NCBI GenBank assembly: GCA_019637635.1
Contig: JAHBVI010000020.1
Span: 1-64,000 of the forward strand
Length of the DNA stretch: 64,000 bases
Direction of reading: 5' to 3'
Source: Anaerolineae bacterium
Lineage (GTDB): Bacteria > Chloroflexota > Anaerolineae > Promineifilales > Promineifilaceae
Shown in pieces: positions 58,232-64,000 of this stretch. Both the position numbers and the translations under genes were made by a program. Position 1 is the first letter of the stretch. Each line of letters starts with the position of its first letter. The notes beneath the pieces are model-generated. The model did no database searches. It had not been told where the DNA came from and saw nothing but the letters and a program-made list of their open reading frames with translations.

Positions 58232-59143
58232 ATGAGAAACTGGGCAGAAAAGTATGGAATCCACACGGCCGTATCCCCCCTCACCCTTGGTTGGATCATT
58301 GCCATTACGTCTACGGTCTGTTTTAGCGTGGCCCCACCGATTGCCCGGGGGGCCATTCTGGCGGGGTTGGCGCCAACGGCCGTACTCGTTGGCCGCATGG
58401 TCATTTCCCTGGCCTTGCTGGTTGTTTTTATCGTGTTCCTTTCGCCAGACCGCTTGCGGATTGAACCGCGCCTGGGATGGATAGCCTTTCTCTCAGGAAT
58501 CATCAATGGCATTGGCTTTATCGCCTTTTTTGCCGCTCTCACCCGGCTGGATGCGTCCATCGCCTCGATGCTGTTTAGTCTCAGCCCGCTGGTGGTATTG
58601 GGCTTACTGACGCTGCGTGGTGAGCGCATCACGCAACGCCATGTGGCGCGCATGGTATTGGGCATTGGCGGCGTGTACCTGCTCATCGGGCCGGGCGGGG
58701 ACGTGGACATGGTGGGTGTGGCCCTGGTTTGTGTCACGGTCATCACCGTTTCGCTGCATCTGGTGATGACGCAATGGTATTTACCGGGCATCCCGGCGCG
58801 CACGGTGACGTTGTATGTGAATCTGGGGGTCACGGCCGTGTGCCTGATCGCCTGGCAGTGGGCGGGACGGCCGTGGCAGCCGCCTGGCCCTACCGGATGG
58901 GCATCCATCCTGGCGCTGGCAGTCATCTCCACCTTTCTGGCGCGGCTGCTGCTGTTTGCCGGCGTGCGCCGCCTGGGCAGCGGGCAGATCGCCCTGTTAG
59001 CGCCTCTGGAAACGCTGCTGACCGTTATCTGGTCTTATCTATTTTTAGACGAACGGCTGACGGCCGTGCAGTGGATCGGTGGTTTACTCATCCTGCTCAG
59101 CATGGCCCTGGCCCGCCGCTGGCGGCCGTTGCCCCGGCTGTAG
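58232..59143 (+). CDS. EamA-family (DMT) transporter
   Basis: A 303-residue membrane protein of ten hydrophobic segments arranged as two EamA repeats (for instance LTLGWIIAITSTVCFSVAPP, and later LAPLETLLTVIWSYLFLDER). It belongs to the drug/metabolite transporter superfamily and probably exports amino acids or small metabolites. The substrate is unknown. It follows DUF1638 by 19 bp, so it may be part of that transcript. Confidence 0.88.
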   Translation: MRNWAEKYGIHTAVSPLTLGWIIAITSTVCFSVAPPIARGAILAGLAPTAVLVGRMVISLALLVVFIVFLSPDRLRIEPRLGWIAFLSGIINGIGFIAFFAALTRLDASIASMLFSLSPLVVLGLLTLRGERITQRHVARMVLGIGGVYLLIGPGGDVDMVGVALVCVTVITVSLHLVMTQWYLPGIPARTVTLYVNLGVTAVCLIAWQWAGRPWQPPGPTGWASILALAVISTFLARLLLFAGVRRLGSGQIALLAPLETLLTVIWSYLFLDERLTAVQWIGGLLILLSMALARRWRPLPRL

Positions 59144-59189
59144 TTTTAACCAGGTTGTGCTACTATATGGGCATCAATATGAGGAAAAA

Positions 59190-59588
59190 ATGTTAGAAAG
59201 CACACTTTTAGAAACAATACAAACTTTACAGCATCAGGCGGAACGGCTGGAAAGAGAAGCGACCGCTTTACGGCAAGCACTGGCAGACGTAGCCGAAGTG
59301 CTAGTCAGTCCAGCTTCTGTCGTGGCTCGCTACGAAATTGAAGGTCAAACCTATGAGATCACCCAGGCCGAAGTAGATGCTGTAAAAGCTCAAGTGGCTA
59401 AGTCGTGGTCAGATAGTGCGCTTTATGAACTGGCGGTTGTCAAGAAAATGTCCAGAGTATTGCGCGAACGACCAAACAGTGAACAAGATGTTTACTTTTT
59501 CAAGACGGTAGAAGCTATTCAGGCAATATCTGTGGCCGATGGCACGGCCGTTGAAGATACTACAGAATTACAAAACAATGCCAGATAA
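59190..59588 (+). CDS. Antitoxin-like partner of a PIN toxin
   Basis: A 132-residue, mostly helical protein (coiled-coil-like start LLETIQTLQHQAERLEREAT) with a small beta part (VVARYEIEGQTYEITQAEVD). It overlaps the PIN-domain gene by 11 bp, the layout of a type II toxin-antitoxin operon. No DNA-binding motif was recognised, so the antitoxin role is from context. The ATG at 59190 has GAGG 5 nt upstream. Confidence 0.65.
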   Translation: MLESTLLETIQTLQHQAERLEREATALRQALADVAEVLVSPASVVARYEIEGQTYEITQAEVDAVKAQVAKSWSDSALYELAVVKKMSRVLRERPNSEQDVYFFKTVEAIQAISVADGTAVEDTTELQNNAR

Positions 59589-60033
59589 AATGGCCCTCCG
59601 TGCCGTTTTTGACACCAATGTCATCATTGCGGCTCTCAAAAGCAAAAACCCCGGTAGTCCAACCATTGAACTATTGCGAAGATGGCGGAATGGCGAGTTC
59701 ACCCTCCTATATGCTGATGACTTACTCCTGGAATATCGGGAGAAACTCATTGCTCGCCAGATTGAACCGCCTTTACGCATCATGTTTCTAGCCAGCCTGG
59801 ACGCATTCGGGGAGCGGATTCAATTGAGCCTAGAGCAAATTGAAGCGGTTATTTCTGATGATCCAGACGATGACGTAGTGCTTGCTTGTGCGATTGTAGG
59901 ACAGGCAACCCATTTAGTCACCTATGATCCGCACCTGCTAAACCTGGGAAAAACCTACCAGGGTATTATCATCTTGGATGGGCTTCATTTTCTATATGCT
60001 GTGCGTGGTGATCAGCGGCTTGACAAAAGTTAA
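59578..60033 (+). CDS. PIN-domain toxin, putative toxin-antitoxin component
   Basis: A 151-residue PIN-domain ribonuclease of the 'putative toxin-antitoxin system toxin component, PIN family' group. Acidic active-site residues are in RAVFDTNVIIAALKS (first Asp), in the Glu of LLEYREKLI, and in SDDPDDDVVLACAI; a late Asp is in THLVTYDPHLLNLG. It would cut RNA unless bound by the overlapping antitoxin. The ATG at 59578 lies inside the end of the antitoxin gene. Confidence 0.82.
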   Translation: MPDKMALRAVFDTNVIIAALKSKNPGSPTIELLRRWRNGEFTLLYADDLLLEYREKLIARQIEPPLRIMFLASLDAFGERIQLSLEQIEAVISDDPDDDVVLACAIVGQATHLVTYDPHLLNLGKTYQGIIILDGLHFLYAVRGDQRLDKS

Positions 60034-60133
60034 ACGCCCGGCCTGCCATATATTGTAGTCTGCTTGAAGATATGCTGACTGACAAGAGATCAAGGGAGAT
60101 TAAACCCCTCAATCTCCTGGTCTTTCAATCCCC

Positions 60134-61063
60134 TTAATCCAACTCATCGAGCACCGCCCGGTACAGCGTCTCCGCGCGCAGATCGTCCAGGGTGTGGCAG
60201 GGGCCATCCAGCCGTTCGGCTAATTGGCGCGCCAACCCCTGGTCAAAGGCCGCGTGTTCCATATTGATCACCACCGAGCGTACCCCTATCTCCCGAATGT
60301 GGTCGGCAATCTGGTGCGCCTCCACCTGGGGCGGCAGGTCAGACATGCTCACATTGCCCGCACCATCAGTCAGCAAAATCATCATCGGCATCACATCAGG
60401 ATGCACTAACTCCTCCTTGCGGAATACTTCGTAAGCCAGCAGCAGACCGGCGGACAGTGGCGTCTTGCCGCCTACGGCAATATCCACCAACGCCTTTTTG
60501 GCCAGCAAAACAGAGTTGGTGGGTGGCAATGTCAGATTGGCATTATTCTTGTTAAAAACGATCAATCCTACCCGATCCCGCCGCTGGTAGGCATCTGTCA
60601 GCAAGGAAAGGATGGCCCCTTTGGTGGCTTCCATTCGCTCGGCAACAGCCATGCTCCAACTGGCGTCCACCACAAAGAGAATGAGATTGGACTGGCGGCG
60701 CACCCGCACCTTTTCACGCAGGTCTTGTCGTTTCAGGGCCAGGGCCATTTTGGAGCGGTCGCGCTGTAACTGATAAGGGGCGGCGGCGCGCATGGTGGCG
60801 TCAAAAGCCAGATCACGCACTTTGCCGTGTGGCAGGCGGGCGCGGATGTAATGGCCGCGTTTGCGGTCCGTTTTGGTCTGGGAACGGCGACCAGCGCGAT
60901 TGCGCGTCAGCCGATCTAGCTGCGTGTCCAGACGGCGCGATTGGAATTCTTGTTTGGCGGCAACTTTTTGGCCGCCCTCCCACCATTTGCTGTCCTGGGC
61001 GGATTGGGGGATAGGTTGGGGGCCGGCCTCCGCTTGCTGCTGCGTTTCAGCCCCTTCACCCAT
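60134..61063 (-). CDS. VWA (D-type) subunit of a Mg/Co chelatase-like complex
   Basis: A 309-residue protein with a von Willebrand A domain. The MIDAS motif is ILFVVDASWSMAVAERM (DxSxS), with the Thr/Asp parts in VGGKTPLSAGLLLAYEVF and MILLTDGAGNVSMSDLP. An acidic/Gln-rich linker precedes it. It is the ChlD/CobT-like partner of the AAA gene upstream. The listed ATG has no strong Shine-Dalgarno; instead, a -1 shift at the A9 run in the upstream gene reads straight through this ATG, so the protein may be made mainly as a fusion with the AAA part. Confidence 0.88.
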   Translation of the reverse strand: MGEGAETQQQAEAGPQPIPQSAQDSKWWEGGQKVAAKQEFQSRRLDTQLDRLTRNRAGRRSQTKTDRKRGHYIRARLPHGKVRDLAFDATMRAAAPYQLQRDRSKMALALKRQDLREKVRVRRQSNLILFVVDASWSMAVAERMEATKGAILSLLTDAYQRRDRVGLIVFNKNNANLTLPPTNSVLLAKKALVDIAVGGKTPLSAGLLLAYEVFRKEELVHPDVMPMMILLTDGAGNVSMSDLPPQVEAHQIADHIREIGVRSVVINMEHAAFDQGLARQLAERLDGPCHTLDDLRAETLYRAVLDELD

Positions 61064-61071
61064 TTCAGAAT

Positions 61072-62178
61072 CTAAGGCTTTTTTTTTACGTCGCTCTGCT
61101 GCTGTTGGACTTCCTGGGGTTCGCCGTCCATGTCGCCGTCGCCCATATCGCTTTGCACTTCGCTGAGACGGTCTTCCAGTTCGGAGGCAGACACGGCCGT
61201 GTCCTGGAACATGCGCCCCTTCACCCGATGTGGCAGCGCCAGTTCGGCAGCCAGGATAATATCTTCGTCGGTGATGCGGTCACGGCCGTGAAACGCCGCA
61301 TGAGCCTGCGCCCCGCGCAAAATCACCAGGTCAGCGCGGTGGCCGTCTACGTTCAGCGCCGCCGTCAGCCCGGCAATGGAGGCCAGGTCACGGCGCGAGT
61401 AACGCACTTTATTCACCATGCCTTGCGCCCGGCTGATACGATCCGACAATGCCTTTTCCGAGGACGCCCACTCTTCCTGAAATTCTACCGGGCTGACTTC
61501 AAACGCCAGCCGACGCTCCATGATCTGCACCCGCTGCGTGGCATCTTTCAGGCCGGTGATGTTGACCGAAAAGGCAAAACGGTCGAGCAGCTGCGGCCGT
61601 AAATCCCCTTCCTCCGGGTTCATCGTGCCCACCAATATGAAGCGGGCCGGATGGGAAAAGCTGATGCCCTCACGCTCCACAATGTTCACACCCATCGCCG
61701 CCGAGTCCAGCAGCAGGTCTACCACGTGGTCATCCAGCAGGTTGACTTCATCCACATAGAGTAGACCGCGATTGGCAGAGGCCAACACGCCCGGTTCAAA
61801 ATGCTTTTCGCCTTTCTGGATGGCCTGCTCAATATCCAGCGTCCCCACCACCCGGTCTTCGGTGGCACTGACGGGCAGGTCAATAAAGGGGGTACGGCGC
61901 GTGGTCACGGCCAACACGCCATCGGCGTGGCGCTCCCGGCAATCGTCACACCATTGGTCGGGGCGGTTAGGGTCGCAGCTAAATCGGCAGTCGGCCACAA
62001 TTTCCATATCGGGCAATAAAGCAGCCAGGGCGCGGGCAGCCGTAGATTTGGCCGTCCCCCGTTCACCACGAATGAGGACACCGCCAATGCGTGGGCTGAC
62101 GGCGTTGAGGATCAACGCCCGCTTCATGCGCTCTTGCCCGACGATTGCTGTAAAGGGAAATACTGCTCGTTTTGCCAT
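61072..62178 (-). CDS. AAA+ (I-type) subunit of a Mg/Co chelatase-like complex
   Basis: A 368-residue AAA+ ATPase of the BchI/ChlI type. Walker A is GVLIRGERGTAKSTAARALA, a Cys-rich insert follows (DCRFSCDPN and QWCDDCRERH), Walker B is NRGLLYVDEVNLLDDH, and sensor 1 is ARFILVGTMNPEEGDLRPQL. The Cys cluster is typical of the cobaltochelatase-type fused proteins. The C-terminal tail is low-complexity (acidic then QQQ) and ends at an A9 run. The cobalt chelatase role fits the corrinoid enzymes in this window but is not shown by sequence. GGAGAC lies before the ATG. Confidence 0.88.
   Translation of the reverse strand: MAKRAVFPFTAIVGQERMKRALILNAVSPRIGGVLIRGERGTAKSTAARALAALLPDMEIVADCRFSCDPNRPDQWCDDCRERHADGVLAVTTRRTPFIDLPVSATEDRVVGTLDIEQAIQKGEKHFEPGVLASANRGLLYVDEVNLLDDHVVDLLLDSAAMGVNIVEREGISFSHPARFILVGTMNPEEGDLRPQLLDRFAFSVNITGLKDATQRVQIMERRLAFEVSPVEFQEEWASSEKALSDRISRAQGMVNKVRYSRRDLASIAGLTAALNVDGHRADLVILRGAQAHAAFHGRDRITDEDIILAAELALPHRVKGRMFQDTAVSASELEDRLSEVQSDMGDGDMDGEPQEVQQQQSDVKKKP
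61078..61090 (-). other. -1 ribosomal frameshift site (A-AAA-AAG) at the end of the AAA subunit gene
   Basis: The coding strand reads GTA-AAA-AAA-AAG-CCT-TAG. It contains the dnaX-type slippery heptamer A-AAA-AAG in the zero frame, two codons before the stop. A -1 shift gives GCC-TTA-GAT-TCT-GAA-ATG with no stop and enters the VWA gene in frame. A possible GC stem (GGGGC against GCCCC) lies downstream. Confidence 0.7.
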
Positions 62179-62257
62179 ACCTGTCTCCGTAGTTTGATGT
62201 CGTATGGGGATTATACTGATTGGCGTGAGGGGGGCAACCGGGGGCGTGCCCGTGGAC

Positions 62258-62363
62258 CGTAATCCGTAATCCGTGAGCCGTGAGTCGTGATGCGTGATGC
62301 GTGAGCCGTGATGCGTGAGCCGCCAGGTTTCGGATTACCGAATCACCGATTACGGATTACGGA
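62258..62363. repeat. CGTAATCCGTAATCCG and GTGATGCGTGA word cluster
   Basis: CGTAATCCGTAATCCG (62258 on) faces CGATTACGGATTACGG at about 62347-62362; between them are many GTGAGCCGTGA and GTGATGCGTGA words. It fills most of the spacer between the divergent chelatase and phosphodiesterase genes. Confidence 0.65.
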
Positions 62364-62441
62364 TCGCGGGCAATCGGGTGCTACTTGGGCGAACGGCCGT
62401 AACTGCATACAATTGGGTTAACTTTGACCGGAGGAAATGAC

Positions 62442-63350
62442 ATGTGGCGAAAAGTTGGCATGGTGATTGGCGTGATGGTGGTGATTGGGCTGGTGGTGTA
62501 TCTGATTTTGCGGGCGCGGGTGGAGCCGGTGTTGGCGCATCCTTTTTTTGCCCAATTTGAACCGGGACAGCAGATCAACATCGCCCATCAAGGCGGCGAA
62601 CAGTTGTGGCCCAGCAATACCCTGTTGGCCTTTCAAAACGCAGTGGCGATGGAGGTGGATGTGCTGGAAATGGACGCCCACCAGACGGCCGATGGGGTGT
62701 TTGTGCTGATTCACGATGATACCGTAGACCGCACCACCGACGGCCGCGGCGCGGTGAAAGAGATGACGCTGGCGGAGATTCAGTCGTTAGACGCCGGTTA
62801 CTACTGGACGGACGACGAGGGGCAGACGTACCCGTTTCGGGGGCAGGGTATCTCCATTCCCACGCTGGATGAGGTGTTCACGACGTTCCCGGATATGCCC
62901 ATGAACATTGAGATTAAGCCAGATGATGCTGGTGTTGCCCAATCCCTCTGCCAGCTTATCCGGCAACATAACATGACCACCAGGGTGCTGATTGGTTCCT
63001 TTCACGACAATGCCCTGACGGCTTTCCGCGCTGCCTGCCCAGATGTGGCTACTTCGATGACGGAATCGGAGATACGGCCGTTTTGGATTCTCAGTTCCAT
63101 TGGCCTCAGCGCGTTGTACCAGTCGCCGGCAGAAGCATTTCAAGTGCCGACAACGGCCAATCTGCCCGTTTTGGGTGAAGTAGATGTGTTGACAGAGCGA
63201 TTTGTGAATAATGCCCACACCCAAAACATTGCCGTTCATGCCTGGACAATTAACGAAACGGCGGAAATGGAGCGGCTGTTGGAAATGGGGTTGGACGGGA
63301 TTATCACCGACCGGCCAGATCGGTTGCAAGAGGTAATCGGAAGACCCTAA
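62442..63350 (+). CDS. Glycerophosphodiester phosphodiesterase-like protein
   Basis: A 302-residue protein with an N-terminal transmembrane or signal helix (VGMVIGVMVVIGLVVYLILR) and a GDPD TIM barrel. Metal and acid-base residues are in INIAHQGGEQLWPSNTLLAF (the HRG...PENT pattern, here HQG with SNT) and LEMDAHQTADGVFVLIHDDT, then IEIKPDD. It hydrolyses glycerophosphodiesters to glycerol-3-phosphate and an alcohol, by family; the altered HRG-to-HQG pattern could change specificity. The ATG at 62442 has GGAGGA 8 nt upstream. Confidence 0.85.
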   Translation: MWRKVGMVIGVMVVIGLVVYLILRARVEPVLAHPFFAQFEPGQQINIAHQGGEQLWPSNTLLAFQNAVAMEVDVLEMDAHQTADGVFVLIHDDTVDRTTDGRGAVKEMTLAEIQSLDAGYYWTDDEGQTYPFRGQGISIPTLDEVFTTFPDMPMNIEIKPDDAGVAQSLCQLIRQHNMTTRVLIGSFHDNALTAFRAACPDVATSMTESEIRPFWILSSIGLSALYQSPAEAFQVPTTANLPVLGEVDVLTERFVNNAHTQNIAVHAWTINETAEMERLLEMGLDGIITDRPDRLQEVIGRP

Positions 63351-63376
63351 GAGTTTTAGGAAACCCTTAGGGTCTT
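63341..63376. terminator. Bidirectional hairpin between convergent genes
   Basis: AAGACCCTAAG (63341-63351) pairs with CTTAGGGTCTT (63366-63376), 11 bp perfect, 14-nt loop. It overlaps the ends of both convergent genes and could stop transcription from either side. Confidence 0.6.
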
Positions 63377-63793
63377 GAAAATCTCAATCGCGGCAGTCAC
63401 GGCCGTGTCCACATCTACATACACCGTCACCCCCACCTTTTCGGCGTGGGCGCGCACCAGCGCCCGCGCCCGGTTGGCGGTAGATTTAGGGCCGTCGGGG
63501 TAATCTTCAATGACCAGTAAAAACGTTTGCCCATTTTGGGCAGCGGATAAAGCCGCCCACCCCGTCTCTGCCAGACTGCCGTAACCTTCCGTTTCACCGG
63601 TGATAACCAATAAAATAACCCGGTCGGTGACCAGATGTTGGGATTCCAGTTCCGCGTGAGCGGGCGTCCAATCCGGGACAACCGGATTAAAATAGGCGAT
63701 GCCGGCAGCATCCAACCGGGCCATCACCCCATCACGCCAGGTAGAGTTACCGGCTGTACCAAACAATCCCACGATGTCTTGAAGAGGGGCCAT
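63356..63793 (-). CDS. Nucleoside 2-deoxyribosyltransferase-like protein
   Basis: A 145-residue Rossmann-like protein with IVGLFGTAGNSTWRDGVMAR and IAYFNPVVPDWTPAHAELES, and later VILLVITGETEGYGSLAETG. This is the pattern of the nucleoside 2-deoxyribosyltransferase-like family (PF15891-type). Members cleave or transfer N-glycosidic bonds, though many are uncharacterised. No partner gene is evident. It is convergent with the phosphodiesterase gene and follows dnaN on the minus strand. Confidence 0.7.
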   Translation of the reverse strand: MAPLQDIVGLFGTAGNSTWRDGVMARLDAAGIAYFNPVVPDWTPAHAELESQHLVTDRVILLVITGETEGYGSLAETGWAALSAAQNGQTFLLVIEDYPDGPKSTANRARALVRAHAEKVGVTVYVDVDTAVTAAIEIFKTLRVS

Positions 63794-63850
63794 GGAGAGG
63801 AGGAGAGAGATTGGGTAATTGGGTAATAGGGAAATTACCCAGTCACCACC

Positions 63851-64000
63851 CTATCGCCCAAAGTGCATGGGCATGATGATGTGCATAAAGTCCGTATCCC
63901 CCACCGGCTTGATGACGCCGGGGTCCATGGGGCCGGTCGTTTCCAATGCCACTTGCGGCGTGTCAATGACGTTGAGGACGTCGGACATATATTTGACGTT
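63851..64000 (-). CDS. dnaN: DNA polymerase III beta sliding clamp, 3' end only
   Basis: The last 49 residues of a beta clamp are present, running from the window edge to a TAG at 63851. They read NVKYMSDVLNVIDTPQVALE, then TTGPMDPGVIKPVGDTDFMH and IIMPMHFGR. The ending (DP..I.P..D..F.HIIMPM) is the typical C-terminus of DnaN. It forms the ring that tethers replicative polymerase to DNA. The 5' part lies beyond 64000. Confidence 0.9.
   Translation of the reverse strand, partial: NVKYMSDVLNVIDTPQVALETTGPMDPGVIKPVGDTDFMHIIMPMHFGR

Larger units (their letters stand above)
1..64000. repeat. Highly iterated palindrome ACGGCCGT (about 120-125 copies)
   Basis: The 8-bp palindrome ACGGCCGT recurs across the whole window. 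A hand count gave about 120-125 exact copies; base composition (about 59 % GC) predicts roughly 2. Examples are at 16, 424, 500, 529, 3360, 9001, 13124, 13177 and 62393. It is used in all three codon phases: ACG-GCC-GTN gives Thr-Ala-Val, NAC-GGC-CGT gives Asn/Asp/Tyr/His-Gly-Arg, and NNA-CGG-CCG gives Arg-Pro, so it is not a product of one codon bias. Copies also sit in spacers. The longest empty stretch is about 9009-13123, over the AT-richer Gabija-like pair; others are about 5544-7501, 44302-45672 and 59551-61193. The pattern resembles the cyanobacterial HIP1 palindrome in kind, not in sequence. Function is unknown. Confidence 0.95.

Noticed and set aside
1..64000. tRNA, rRNA or tmRNA genes
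   Set aside because: No stretch read as a tRNA cloverleaf, rRNA core or tmRNA on either strand by eye; a covariance-model search could still find one.

Overview
The window looks like chromosomal DNA of a high-GC (around 58-60 % by eye) Chloroflexota bacterium, probably of the Anaerolineae or Caldilineae side. The evidence is circumstantial: two very large MalT-like LuxR regulators, many conserved families typical of that phylum, intergenic spaces packed with short inverted-repeat elements, and a corrinoid methyltransferase cluster. No rRNA or tRNA gene was seen, so the placement is an inference. The most striking global signal is the palindrome ACGGCCGT, which I counted by hand about 120-125 times in 64 kb (about 2 expected from base composition). 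It falls in all reading frames and in spacers.

Layout. 1-3.3 kb: a CPBP-type protease (cut by the window edge), an alpha/beta hydrolase and a DUF6544-like protein, all on the minus strand. 3.4-9.0 kb: a LuxR/MalT regulator, a cysteine desulfurase-rhodanese fusion and an MDR oxidoreductase, bounded by two near-identical 41-bp repeats. 9.1-13.0 kb: an AT-richer two-gene block, an OLD-family ATPase/TOPRIM nuclease and a UvrD-like helicase, matching a Gabija-type anti-phage system; it has no ACGGCCGT and is probably acquired. 13.2-14.1 kb: a C39-like peptidase overlapping a small conserved gene. 14.3-23.2 kb: dipeptide epimerase, zincin, HD protein, SRPBCC protein, ABC-2 exporter, membrane-anchored hydrolase and a lipoprotein. 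23.4-26.7 kb: DUF4332, aminoglycoside-nucleotidyltransferase-like, acyltransferase and tandem PNPOx-like genes. 26.8-35.7 kb: second LuxR/MalT regulator, tyrosine recombinase, queA, PrsW, HAD, a Cys-rich protein, a lone receiver domain and a zinc-ribbon membrane protein.

35.8-58.2 kb is a catabolic region that reads as glycine betaine (or related quaternary amine) uptake and stepwise demethylation. It holds the ProX/ProV/double-ProW importer, an MttB-family methyltransferase without an in-frame amber codon, a corrinoid protein, a homocysteine-methyltransferase-like protein, a ferredoxin-ASKHA corrinoid reactivator, a dimethylglycine/sarcosine dehydrogenase-like flavoprotein, EtfA/EtfB, an iron-dependent alcohol dehydrogenase, a 'virulence factor' domain protein, DUF1638, and a GntR regulator. 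The region shows wear: mttB carries a frameshift in a C6 run, the GntR gene carries several shifts at its 3' end, a GxxExxY cassette with 27-bp terminal inverted repeats sits inside the corrinoid operon, and a proV tail fragment lies beside an AT-rich insertion.

58.2-64 kb: an EamA transporter, a PIN-type toxin-antitoxin pair, a chelatase AAA subunit and VWA subunit joined by a classic A-AAA-AAG -1 frameshift site, a glycerophosphodiesterase, a nucleoside deoxyribosyltransferase-like protein and the 3' end of dnaN. Nearly every spacer holds a hairpin built from short tandem words and their reverse complement. No spacer longer than 300 bases exists.
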